DNA of 64,000 bases from Microcoleus sp. FACHB-68 (lineage in GTDB: Bacteria; Cyanobacteriota; Cyanobacteriia; Cyanobacteriales; Oscillatoriaceae). Each line of letters opens with the position of its first letter. The stretch's first letter is position 1. Shown here piece by piece: positions 11,001 to 18,941 of the stretch. The notes beneath the pieces are model-generated. The model was given only the letters and a program-made list of their open reading frames with translations, did no database searches and was not told where the DNA came from. The translations under genes and the position numbers were made by a program. The stretch is taken from assembly GCF_014695715.1 (NCBI RefSeq), contig NZ_JACJOT010000006.1, positions 496,001-560,000 on the forward strand. Direction: 5' to 3'.

Positions 11001-11202
11001 TGGCTTGCAATTCCCGCTTGAGCTTTTCCACTTCTCCTCGCTTCTGATGCTGCTCTATGACATGACACAGCGTTAGCGCTAAGGGGTTGTTTTCTGGGGG
11101 ATTCGTCGCTAGATTGTCTGAGGCTGGGGGTGCCGGTTGTTGTTGATGATTTTGCCAGCTGCCGGTTTGAGCTACGCCCCTGTCAAGGTTAGGACTTAAC
11201 AT
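8089..11202 (-). CDS. Multi-PAS sensor histidine kinase, 1037 aa
   Basis: Soluble sensor kinase. An N-terminal coiled coil and PAS domain (about 60-205) align with the start of the 519-residue kinase at 2058-3617. Four further PAS domains follow (around 210-330, 340-455, 465-590 and 595-715), then a coiled coil and an HExNNP-class core. The phosphoacceptor is His753 in MVAGIAHELNNPVSF; the ATPase domain has DNGAGIP and GIGLGLS. The G2 box has Ile in place of the common Thr, which should not abolish activity. The start at 11202 is supported by an AGGAG element about 10 bases upstream. No receiver domain or response regulator adjoins. The matching ends and different middles of the two kinases point to loss or gain of PAS modules between paralogues. 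Confidence 0.93.
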   Translation of the reverse strand: MLSPNLDRGVAQTGSWQNHQQQPAPPASDNLATNPPENNPLALTLCHVIEQHQKRGEVEKLKRELQASEARFHNLILNNADGMVIIDRTGSVCFANRAAQALFNRTSAELVGEQFFNRLVAVPKNSEIATEILTPPAASSATEVQMVQTQLVEIRCKGETPPHKVCMAQLRIVETEWEGQIAHLATLRDTTEHQETQQALQQSNSLLKAQQEASPDGILVVGENSKVISHNTRFRQMWEIPEGTLAAGEDQLLYNWVFESLREPEEFIAKLEYLDAHPEQTSHDEIYLKDGRIFERDSTPAFLPDGKFAGRIWYFRDISKGNRAEVETLRQSEELFRTLFEKAAVGIAIADLKDGRILNSNCALQQMLSYSALELHSKTFQDFTHPDDLAADLTLHREMIAGKREHFQLEKRYISKNGQVIWSRLSASIAHDHQGKPQFSIGVIENITEHKQALEALQHSEARFQKLATNLPGAIYQFLLRTDGSVAFPYISAGCVELCGLTPEQIQQNALVLIACIHPDDRQQFEESVALSAQTLQPWQWEGRFVFGDSYKWIQAASRPERTPTGDIIWDGLLIDVTERKQAEETLLRVTQAVESSSDAISITDATGTPIYHNRAFLNLFEYTVEEMITADGPSAICTNPAEAESMISALQAGLCWSGELTAQSRTGKTMQIFLRANAIINKAGEMVGVVGIHTDITERKRSELALRQSEAQLRQQTQQLERTLQELKQTQSQLIQTEKMSGLGQMVAGIAHELNNPVSFIYGNVAYANDYIHDLLGLVSRYLQRDQARQSEAAEDEIAQYAQEINLEFLLEDLPKLLSSLKVGAERIRDLVLSLRNFSRLDEAQMKPVNIHEGIDSTLLILQNRLRAKGSLPKIEIVKEYGELPLVDCHAGQLNQVFMNILTNAIDALEEDAKPENSPSGFTANTSPPATIRIHTSLSQTQKPHSKDSVRSTSIVIRIADNGAGIPLELQGKLFDPFFTTKPVGKGIGLGLSIAYQIIVEKHGGVLNCFSQPGEGTEFVIEIPIHQNIPPASPSI

Positions 11203-12379
11203 ATTTTGCCGCTCCTAGCGAGATAAATTTATAAAAAAGATTAAGTTCTTAATATACTTTAATCTTTCTTTTTAAGATGTATTGTTAAAAACACTTTAAA
11301 TGGTAAATTTACTGAGAACACCATTTAGCTTAAACCGTTAATTGCCGGAAACTGATCCGTGTTTAAGGGTTCATATCTAGAGCCGATGCACTTGCTTCTA
11401 TTCACAAAAAATGGGATTTCTAACGGTTTTTATTTTCTCAGCTTGATTCTATCTTGCTGTAGAATCCGTTAACATCCGTATTTTTGAAGAAATCTCTCTA
11501 CGTGAAACTACAGAAACTTTTATCTGTAAAAATACGCAACTCAAAAATATTTTTTTTTAAATCCGCTGAATCAATCAAGGTATTTTAAGCCTGAAATGGG
11601 CTTTACGAAACAGTTGTAGCGGTTAGAACAGGCCTCGGTGAAAATCCAGTTCAACAAAATTTTGCCTGTTATCGGTATTTTGTTACTAACTCAGATGAAT
11701 GCCGGTGAATCTGAACTATTCACCATCGCCGCTTCAAGTTCTATCATATTACTTTCAGGAAATTACAAGTTTATATAGTTTTTTATTAAAAAAAGACTCT
11801 GGCGTTTCCGAAAGTCGGCGAGTCTTAGTCAAAACAAGAAAAAATATTATAATCAATTAATATTTGACCAAAACTATTCCATTTAATTCTCTGTAATGTT
11901 AAGTGGATTTATTATGATTCTATTTGAAGTTTTTCTAGTTTATTGACAACATTGAAGAATGTAGCTAGTTATTGTCTTATTTGTTAAAACATTTGCTTGC
12001 CTATCTATTTTTCTGTAGTGTTAAAAATTTTTATCTCGGTTTTAACAGTATTTTTGTAGAAAAATTTTACCAAGGTTTTCAAATGTTTTTATTTGTTGTT
12101 GGTCGCCAAAAATTAGTTTTTTTTTACCTCACATAATCCTTTTTTAGGCTTTTACTAGCTTGTTTATAACCCAACTTTTTTGAGTCATTTGTAAAAATGA
12201 GATGCTTCTACCCTGAATTGTTTTTTTTTGTACTGAATTATAGTAATTATTTTATAATAAAGGTATCATAAAGATAATAGTATCCACCATAGTTTTATAC
12301 CGATTGCAGCTTATGAAATTCTAAAGTCAGATTTCTAGCTTTACTAAAGCCTGGGATATTTGTCCAGATTAAACGTCTT
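11203..12379. other. AT-rich intergenic region before the AAA/protease cassette
   Basis: No gene was found in about 1.2 kb. The right half is strongly AT-rich and holds one copy of a 70-base repeat (12141-12215) that recurs beyond the cassette. The promoter of the AAA ATPase gene must lie near the right end. From about 11705 rightwards no GCCGG or CCGGC occurs until about 15928. Confidence 0.55.
12141..12215 (+). repeat. Left copy of degenerate direct repeat flanking the AAA/protease cassette
   Basis: It begins TTAGGCTTTTACTAGCTT, identical over 18 bases to 16326-16343. It continues with related sequence ending TTTGTAAAAATGAGATGCTTC, against TTTGCAAAAGTGAGAGGCTCC in the right copy. The copies are in the same orientation about 4.2 kb apart. 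A shorter relative is at 34630-34652. Confidence 0.6.
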
Positions 12380-13363
12380 ATGTCTACAGCACGTCATGTT
12401 ATTGCACTCTTAAAGAGTTACCTCGAAAATGAGGAGCAACAATTTTTTTCTGTGGCTCTACAGATGGCTGCACATGAAGCACGGCAGGGACACACCAAAG
12501 TTGCACAAGAAATCCAAAGTCTTATTGATAAAGCAAAAGAGCGTAAATCTGTGATTGAACATAAAGCTTCACCCACGCCGCTCGTCCAGCCCAAGGGAGA
12601 ATTAGTAAACCTTGTGTCAGTTTGCTATTCAGAAACCAGATTTATTGACATGGTTCTTCCTATCTCGTTAAAAAAAAGATTAGAACGTATTATTATAGAA
12701 CAAGCTAAGCAGCATCGTTTAGCTGAGTATAATCTCAAGCCTCGTCGTAAAATACTTTTAGTTGGGCCACCAGGATCGGGGAAGTCGATGACCGCCGCTG
12801 CTCTGGCTGGAGAACTGAAACTCCCTCTTTTTACTGTTGCTTACACTGGGTTAATTACGAAATATATGGGTGATACGGCTAATCAACTAAAACTGATATT
12901 TGATGCAATGACGGTAACACGAGGTGTTTATTTTTTTGACGAGTTTGATGTCATTGGTTCGCAACGAGCTGCGGTTAATGATGTTGGAGAGATTCGTCGA
13001 GTTTTAAATTCCTGCTTGCAGTTTTTGGAGAATGATGATAGCCAAAGTCTAATCATTGCGGCAACTAATCATCCTGATCTATTAGACAAAGCTCTTTTTC
13101 GACGTTTTGATGATGTTATTGAATACGAGTTGCCAAATCAAGAAGTTGTTCGTAAGTTGCTATTAGCCCGTTTATCACTCTTTAATATTGAATGGCAAAA
13201 TTGGCAACATATTATCGAGGCTGCTGATGGACTAAGCCAAGCAGAGTTAGTTCGAGCGGCAGATGAAGCTGCTAAAGTAGCCGTGATTTCTGATCGGGAT
13301 TCAATATCTGAAGAAAATATAGTTTCTGCGATTCTTGAACGAAAAAGCATGACTTTTAAGTAA
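12380..13363 (+). CDS. ietA: AAA-family ATPase, IetA-like (antitoxin/partner of subtilase)
   Basis: A 327-residue AAA ATPase. An N-terminal helical region (1-75) precedes one AAA module with Walker A GPPGSGKS (129-136), Walker B YFFDEFD (184-190), sensor-1 ATN (228-230) and an Arg pair at 240-242 as arginine finger. A helical lid region follows. It is followed after 45 bases by a subtilisin-like protease gene on the same strand. This gene order is that of ietA-ietS, described on the Agrobacterium plasmid pTiC58 as a toxin-antitoxin pair (ATPase antitoxin, protease toxin) and later listed among phage-defence systems. Assignment rests on architecture and gene pairing, not on alignment. The gene has no GCCGG/CCGGC motif, unlike most genes here, which suggests acquisition by transfer. 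Confidence 0.8.
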   Translation: MSTARHVIALLKSYLENEEQQFFSVALQMAAHEARQGHTKVAQEIQSLIDKAKERKSVIEHKASPTPLVQPKGELVNLVSVCYSETRFIDMVLPISLKKRLERIIIEQAKQHRLAEYNLKPRRKILLVGPPGSGKSMTAAALAGELKLPLFTVAYTGLITKYMGDTANQLKLIFDAMTVTRGVYFFDEFDVIGSQRAAVNDVGEIRRVLNSCLQFLENDDSQSLIIAATNHPDLLDKALFRRFDDVIEYELPNQEVVRKLLLARLSLFNIEWQNWQHIIEAADGLSQAELVRAADEAAKVAVISDRDSISEENIVSAILERKSMTFK

Positions 13364-13408
13364 GTGCGATATAATTTCAATATTTTTTTTAATTAATCTC
13401 TCAATCTA

Positions 13409-15895
13409 ATGCCTGACTACAAAAGAAATCTCCCTAATTTTTACCTTGTTATAAAAGGTGATAGCCAAAATTACTCATCTCCTACGAGAGGAGGAAGTCA
13501 AAAATCCGTCCCCCTGCGTAATCGTATAGAACACGCTGAAACTTTGCTAAAAGCTTTTGAGAAAGTTTTTGAAGATTATCAGCAACAAAAATCATTGCGC
13601 GAGCCAGAAATTGCATTTGGAGAATCTGGGTTTTATTTAGAGTTCCAGCTACAAAAAAGTGAAATAGAAGCAGTTGAAAAATTAGAAGATAAGCGTAAGA
13701 AAATTGAGTTACTTACTGTCCGCTCATCTGAGAATAATGACGAAACCATATTGGCTACTGTATTTGTACCAGACAAAGCAGCGGGGTTTTTTACTTCAAA
13801 AATCGAAGCTTATCGGGATGAAGAAACTGATAATGGCAATCCCAAAAATGAGCCTTTAATCACAAGCTTGGAGGATATTAGCTTAGGTACAGTGCGTGGG
13901 CTATTCACAGATAATCTTACATTATTTCCCTCGGAATCCCAGGAAGTGTGGTGGGAAGTGTGGTTACGTCATGGTTGCCGTGAATCTTTCCACCAAATAG
14001 CAGAACTGTTTGATATTAGAATAACAGAAAACTCAATTATTTTTCCTGAGAGAGAAGTAGTTTTGACATTAGCATCTGTAACAGATTTATCACGAATTAT
14101 TAAGAATAAGGGTTTGATAGCAGAACTTCGCCTTGCTAAAGATTCACCCTCTATGTTCTTTGAGATGGATATGCAAGAACAGGTTAGTTGGGTGGAAGAA
14201 CTTGCGAATCGCATTATAGTAGCATCTAATACTAATTTAGCTGTTTGTTTATTAGATGGTGGTGTTACACGGGAGCATCCTCTAATTAAGCCAGCTCTTG
14301 CTTCTGAAGATTTGTTGACTTGCGATCCAAACTGGGGAGTCGAAGACACTCAGCGCGGTCATGGTACTCACATGGCTGGTATAGCCCTGTATGGCAACCT
14401 TTACAATGCACTAGCAACATCAAGCAAAGTATATCTTACCCATCGGTTGGAATCCGTCAAAATACTTCCAGCCCAAGGAGAAAACGACCCTAAGCTTTAT
14501 GGAGCAATTACGAAGGAAGCTGTTTCTCGTGCAGTAGTTCGTAACCCCAATCGCCAGCGGGTTATTTGTATGCCTGTCACGAGTGAACTCCACAATGATA
14601 CAGGCCACAATAATACTACAGGAATTCCTTCTTCTTGGTCAGCAGCAGTAGATCAAACCTGCTTTGAATTTCAACAATTAATGGTTATTCCGGTTGGCAA
14701 TATCCGAGGGGATATCATGCTTAGTGAGTATCCTGATCGAAATGATTTGAACCCAGCAGAAAATCCCTCGCAAGCGTGGAATGCACTTGTTGTGGGTGCT
14801 TATACCAATAAAGTCAATATAGTTGATCCAAGGTATGCTAAATGGCAAACTATTGCCCCTGCTGGCGACCTTTCACCTCGAAGTAGAACTTCTCTTTTAT
14901 GGACTGATAAGTGGCCTATCCGACCAGATGTGACTTTTGAGGGGGGCAACCTAGCAACTGATGATACTGATTCACCTGGCATGGATATTGATGACTTACG
15001 ACTGCTGACAACTTATTATCAACCAAATGTAAGGCAATTTAACCTTTTTGGAGATACTAGCGCGGCAACAGCTTTGTGTAGCTATATGGCAGCAGGCATT
15101 TGGGCTAAACACCCCGAATACTGGCCAGAAACAGTTCGTGCATTAATAGTCCACTCCGCAGAATGGACTCCTGCAATGCTTAATAATTTACCTAGAAACC
15201 CTTCGCAAAGTAAAAAAGTAGCTATATTATTGCGTCGATACGGTTATGGTGTTCCCAATCTGGAGAGGGCAATTTTAAGTAGCAAAAATGATTTGACAAT
15301 GATTTGTGAAGATCAGTTGCAGCCTTTTCACAAAGATGATGGTCAGGTAAAAACAAAAGAAATGAACCTTCACATACTCCCCTGGCCAACACAAGAGCTA
15401 GAAAAGTTGCGTGAAGCAAAAGTAGAAATGCGGATAACACTTTCATATTTTATTGAACCAAACCCTGGAGAACGAGGATGGCAAAATAAACATTCTTACG
15501 CCTCTTATGGTTTGAGGCTTGCTGTTAAGCGTTCTACAGAGACTTTGGCTGCTTTTAGACAACGGATTAATAAGGAAGCGAGAGAAACTCAAGAAAACGT
15601 AACATCTACTGTAACTGGTGACAGTGGGTGGTTTCTAGGCCCAAAAACATGGACTCGCGGCTCAATTCATTCTGATATTTGGCAGGGTACGGCGGCTGAT
15701 TTGGCTCAGAAAGATTCTATTGGTATATATCCTGTTAGTGGTTGGTGGAGATATAATTCCAGGTGGGAAGGATGGAATAAAACTGCGAGATATGCTCTAA
15801 TTGTTTCGATTCGAGTTGTAGATGAAGTAGAAGTTGATATTTATACCCCTATTTCCAATAAAATTAAGCAGACTGTGCCGATTAATATGATATAA
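13409..15895 (+). CDS. ietS: Subtilisin-like serine protease (S8), IetS-like toxin/effector
   Basis: An 828-residue protein with the complete S8 triad: Asp283 in LLDGG, His318 in RGHGTHMAG and Ser551 in FGDTSAAT. Asn431 in VGN is the probable oxyanion-hole residue. About 275 residues precede the catalytic Asp, and about 270 follow the Ser (perhaps a substrate or partner-binding domain). There is no signal peptide, so it should act in the cytoplasm, which is unusual for subtilases and fits an intracellular toxin or defence effector. It starts 45 bases after the AAA ATPase gene and is probably co-transcribed with it. In the IetAS family the protease is the harmful component and the ATPase restrains it (established for pTiC58). 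Codon use is AT-rich and GCCGG motifs are absent. All catalytic residues are present, so it is probably functional. Confidence 0.82.
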   Translation: MPDYKRNLPNFYLVIKGDSQNYSSPTRGGSQKSVPLRNRIEHAETLLKAFEKVFEDYQQQKSLREPEIAFGESGFYLEFQLQKSEIEAVEKLEDKRKKIELLTVRSSENNDETILATVFVPDKAAGFFTSKIEAYRDEETDNGNPKNEPLITSLEDISLGTVRGLFTDNLTLFPSESQEVWWEVWLRHGCRESFHQIAELFDIRITENSIIFPEREVVLTLASVTDLSRIIKNKGLIAELRLAKDSPSMFFEMDMQEQVSWVEELANRIIVASNTNLAVCLLDGGVTREHPLIKPALASEDLLTCDPNWGVEDTQRGHGTHMAGIALYGNLYNALATSSKVYLTHRLESVKILPAQGENDPKLYGAITKEAVSRAVVRNPNRQRVICMPVTSELHNDTGHNNTTGIPSSWSAAVDQTCFEFQQLMVIPVGNIRGDIMLSEYPDRNDLNPAENPSQAWNALVVGAYTNKVNIVDPRYAKWQTIAPAGDLSPRSRTSLLWTDKWPIRPDVTFEGGNLATDDTDSPGMDIDDLRLLTTYYQPNVRQFNLFGDTSAATALCSYMAAGIWAKHPEYWPETVRALIVHSAEWTPAMLNNLPRNPSQSKKVAILLRRYGYGVPNLERAILSSKNDLTMICEDQLQPFHKDDGQVKTKEMNLHILPWPTQELEKLREAKVEMRITLSYFIEPNPGERGWQNKHSYASYGLRLAVKRSTETLAAFRQRINKEARETQENVTSTVTGDSGWFLGPKTWTRGSIHSDIWQGTAADLAQKDSIGIYPVSGWWRYNSRWEGWNKTARYALIVSIRVVDEVEVDIYTPISNKIKQTVPINMI

Positions 15896-16532
15896 CTTCT
15901 CTCAACCAGTGATCGCCCCTCCCGATCCCGGCCACTTCTTGAATCCACTGGGCGTTAAGTCATGCGTACGCTGAAATTGCTCCCAATGACTCAAACTCTA
16001 CCCTCATAAGGTTCCACCGCAACCAGCCAAGGCTAAATTTTCCACCCCTTCATTACTCATAATCTCCCGCCATTTCCTTCAAAGTCTGAAAATTAGTCCT
16101 TTGTACTGCAACGAATTTTTGGTTTGACACAAGGTAGAAGCTTTGGCGGGTGTGCTGGCAATTATGGCGATTGCCCCTGAAAGCCACTTGCTTTTCTTTA
16201 TGACTAAACCTCTTCCAATGAACTTCACGATAGCGCTCACCGTCCTAACACATCTGTTTCGTACTTTTCCCTTTGTCCGACTCCTGGCTTCAGAGTGCGT
16301 TCTTTCCACATAACCTCAGCGGAATTAGGCTTTTACTAGCTTTGTCATGTTTACCCTTTTTTGGTGCCTTTGCAAAAGTGAGAGGCTCCCGACTAGAGAA
16401 CTTTAGGCGCACGAGCAAATTTAACTCTAACAGCAAAGAATTTTATGTTTGTTAGTTAATTATCCAGCATTCAGCAATTCTCATCACACTTGGGGGGTGC
16501 AAAGCAACACGCCCCCAAGCAATTAACTTACT
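15896..16532. other. Intergenic region after the protease gene
   Basis: No intact gene was seen. The minus strand near 15900-16020 shows a protein-like stretch (RWNLMRVEFESLGAISAYA, then a stop, then LNAQWIQEVAGIGRGDHW), which could be a small gene remnant of unknown identity. The right copy of the flanking repeat lies at 16326-16396. Confidence 0.45.
16326..16396 (+). repeat. Right copy of degenerate direct repeat flanking the AAA/protease cassette
   Basis: The first 18 bases are identical to those at 12144-12161. The remainder, including TTTGCAAAAGTGAGAGGCTCCC, is similar to the left copy. It lies 430 bases after the protease stop codon. It may be part of a dispersed repeat family rather than a recombination site. 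Confidence 0.6.
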
Positions 16533-17225
16533 TTATCGCAAGTTTTCCGGTACAGTTTCCGGTACAACCCAGGTGTAAAGGGTGTGTTGCCCTGTGGGAC
16601 TTTCTACCTGTACCACACGCTCCGGTTTCCACTCACCCATATCATAGTTGTGTGAGACGATGCGAGTTCCTGGTTTGAGTTCCGAGAGTAATTTGGGGCG
16701 CAGCCTTAAATTGACATCCGGAAGCAGGTAGAGGGTGACGACGGTTGCCTTGCTGAGATCGGTGGTAAATAGATCCTTTTCTACAAATTGCACCCGATCA
16801 CTGACACCGGCTGTCTTGGCGTTTTCTTTACTTTGCTGCACCAGTTTGGGGTTAATATCAAAGCCGGTGCCGCGAGTGCCGAATTTTTGTGCGGCGGTAA
16901 TCACGATGCGCCCATCGCCACTGCCGAGATCGTAAAGCACATCATCCCCTTTGACCTGACCGAGTTGCAGCATTTCGTCTACTACATTCTGGGGGGTTGG
17001 CACAAAAGGCACATCAGGGGTGCGAGTTTGAGCTTGAGTTTGCGTTGCCGGTGTCGTTGTCGTTGCCGGTGTTTGCGTTGTTGTGGTTGTGGTTGTTGTT
17101 TGAACTTCAGACGGGGTTTTTGTTGCTTGCGGATCGAACTGGCGTTGCTGGTTGCATCCTGCCAGAATTAAGCCTCCCAGACTCACACAGGCAACGAGCA
17201 ATTTTGCGAAGGGTTTCATCTGCAT
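16533..17225 (-). CDS. Exported lipoprotein with class I SAM-dependent methyltransferase domain
   Basis: The protein begins MQMKPFAKLL and has a lipoprotein signal peptide ending in the lipobox LAGC. A Thr/Gln/Pro-rich low-complexity linker follows. From about residue 90 there is a class I methyltransferase fold with the SAM-binding motif YDLGSGDGRIVI and an acidic FDIN second strand. I chose the start at 17225 because GGAG lies 9 bases upstream; the frame stays open to 17273, but the extra residues would spoil the signal peptide. The fold normally acts in the cytoplasm where SAM is present, so attachment to a membrane outside the cytoplasm is odd. The domain may have been recruited for another role, or the hydrophobic segment may act only as an anchor. 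Substrate unknown. Confidence 0.8.
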   Translation of the reverse strand: MQMKPFAKLLVACVSLGGLILAGCNQQRQFDPQATKTPSEVQTTTTTTTTQTPATTTTPATQTQAQTRTPDVPFVPTPQNVVDEMLQLGQVKGDDVLYDLGSGDGRIVITAAQKFGTRGTGFDINPKLVQQSKENAKTAGVSDRVQFVEKDLFTTDLSKATVVTLYLLPDVNLRLRPKLLSELKPGTRIVSHNYDMGEWKPERVVQVESPTGQHTLYTWVVPETVPENLR

Positions 17226-17284
17226 TGTAAGTTTCTCCGTTTGAATGATTAACATTTGGTTATTGAATCGCACAATTTGCTAAA

Positions 17285-18015
17285 TCAAGTGCTGTGATCA
17301 TTCCACAGCAGTATTAACGCACCGGCAGCCACAACGCCCATTCCCAGAAGTGCCCCAATGCCGGTGTAGGCAAGGCTGGAGTAGAGCAAATACCCGCAAA
17401 TGAGGCAAAACAGTGCCGGTGTTAGAGGATAAAAGGGAACTCGAAAGGGGCGGGAGAGTGCCGGTTCTCGCAACCTCAACACAAATAACGATACCCCCGT
17501 GAGCAGAAAAAACAACCAGAACACGGGGGCAGTATAGTCCACCATCGTTTCAAAGCCTTTGCGCGTCAGAGTGCCCAGCAATATTAGGGCGAGGGCAAGG
17601 GCACCTTATAGCAGCAAAGCGTGAGACGGGGTGTTACGGCGATCCTGCCAGCGTCCGAGGAAGCCAAACAAGGGAAAGTCTCGCCCTAAAGCGTAGTTGG
17701 TACGTGCGCCGGTGAAAATTGTGGCATTGATTGCGCCTAAAGTGGAAATCGCGATCAGTAAGCTGATAAACCAGGCACCCGCTTCGCCAAAAGCGCGGCG
17801 CATCACATCGGCTGCTACGGCTTCAGAAGCCGCCTATCTTCAAGGCTTGGGACTTGAAGATAGGCGAGGTTGATCAGCACGTAAATTGCGGTGATGATGC
17901 CATGATCCCATATAAGCGAGCGCACCATATTACGGTTGAGATCGTGTAACTCTGCGGAAATGTAAACGGCTTCATTCCAGCTGCCATAGGAGAGCAGGAC
18001 AAAAATCATTTGCAT
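17285..18015 (-). pseudogene. APC-family amino-acid permease, truncated and frameshifted
   Basis: Three consecutive minus-strand fragments together match the C-terminal half of an APC-superfamily permease: FVLLSYGSWNEAVYISAEL (near 17990), INATIFTGARTNYALGRDF (near 17720), and a membrane-rich tail containing RPFRVPFYPLTPALFC. The frame is broken near 17835 by a frameshift. It is broken again at about 17606 by an in-frame TAA that is followed directly by in-phase sequence. The N-terminal half, with roughly the first five membrane segments, is missing. The gene cannot encode a working transporter. The frameshift coincides with a 14-bp perfect inverted repeat at 17831-17866. Confidence 0.85.
17831..17866. 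repeat. 14-bp perfect inverted repeat inside the permease pseudogene
   Basis: CGCCTATCTTCAAG and CTTGAAGATAGGCG flank an 8-base loop. On the coding strand the first arm read (CTCGCCTATCTTCAAG) is normal permease sequence encoding LAYLQ. The second arm looks like its inverted copy, inserted where the reading frame is lost. Confidence 0.75.
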
Positions 18016-18171
18016 CTTTAAAAGCTAGAGAAGCTTTTGGCGCAGTCGCACGCTTTGAGCCAAAGCCTTGATCTTTTAAGCCATAATTTGCACGTTTGCT
18101 CACCTGACTTTCCTCACCCTTTCAGTCATAAGTTTTGGCATTTTGAAACAAAGAATTGTGGGCAATTGGCG

Positions 18172-18528
18172 TTAAAATCCACTAAACGTGTAACCAACTC
18201 CGAGTAACAGCCCGACTTCAGTTTCATGAATAAAACCGATATTGACGCCGGTTTGAGCGACTTAAGTGGCTGTTGTGTTAGAGAGATTTGTTGAGGATTC
18301 AGGTTCGGAAGATTCAGGTAATAGAACCGCCTGCTTCTGAGAGAAAATTGGATCTGCAATTACCAGAATTTCTGGCTCAACAGAGTTGATTTTGAATTTA
18401 GTTTGGTTAGGAATATTACCCCCAACTAAATCAGCCGATTCAGCTTGCGCCGACACCCTCATCCCAATCAGTGCAAAAGTCATAAGACTCACTAAAATCG
18501 GCAGGTGCTTGAAATATACAAACTTCAC
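18172..18528 (-). pseudogene. Remnant of a secreted outer-membrane protein
   Basis: Starting from GTG at 18528 (AAAGGAG six bases upstream) the frame encodes a signal peptide (LPILVSLMTFALIGMRVSAQA) and a short mature part to a TAA at 18262-18264. The same frame then continues VAQTGVNIGFIHETEVGLLL and ends GVGYTFSGF before a stop at 18172. A last strand of alternating residues ending in Phe is typical of outer-membrane beta-barrels. The reading is a secreted barrel protein with a large internal deletion plus a nonsense codon. The 88-residue product could still be made but would lack a barrel. Family identity is not certain. Confidence 0.5.
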
Positions 18529-18941
18529 AGGTTCTCCTTTTTTGCTAAATGAACATTTTCTTCTTAAAAATTTTAAAATTGATTAAAACTTTGAAGGAAA
18601 CAGGAAGAATTCCTTCAAAATTCTGTGAAAGAATTCTTTCCTGCAAACTTTAGAACTCGGCCTTTTAAAATCGGCCTTTTCAAGCAGACATGATCCGCTC
18701 CTCTGTGTTCTGTACTCAGTGTGATACATAAAAGTGAATAAAAAGTGACATCGCTTGGAATATTGTGATTTTTGAGTGGCTGAGCGAGAGAGCAATGGTC
18801 AGATTTTCAGTCGGGTGTGTGCCTCACGCACCCTAAGAATAAAGTTTTGTGGGAAGGGGAGGATAATGTTAGTTTTACCCGAACAGATAATTGTTTTTTA
18901 AGGTTGCTTCAGTTTCATCTGCAAGATTTTTGGGTGAGGCA
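18529..18941. other. Intergenic region with promoter element and hairpin
   Basis: No gene is supported. Two near-complementary arms (18602-18612 and 18631-18642, around AGGAAGAATTC) could form a hairpin. The TCAC direct-repeat promoter element lies at 18718-18749 on the minus strand. Confidence 0.45.
18718..18749 (-). promoter_or_regulatory. TCAC-N7-TCAC promoter element, copy D
   Basis: The minus strand reads GTCACTTTTTATTCAC, ten bases, then CACACT in the -10 position. It points to the outer-membrane protein remnant whose GTG is at 18528, leaving a leader of about 180 bases. See the matching copies at 20.5, 20.7 and 25.5 kb. Confidence 0.5.

Noticed and set aside
15900-16020. Protein-like minus-strand stretch with an internal stop
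   Set aside because: Could be a gene remnant, but too short to identify and no matching continuation was found.
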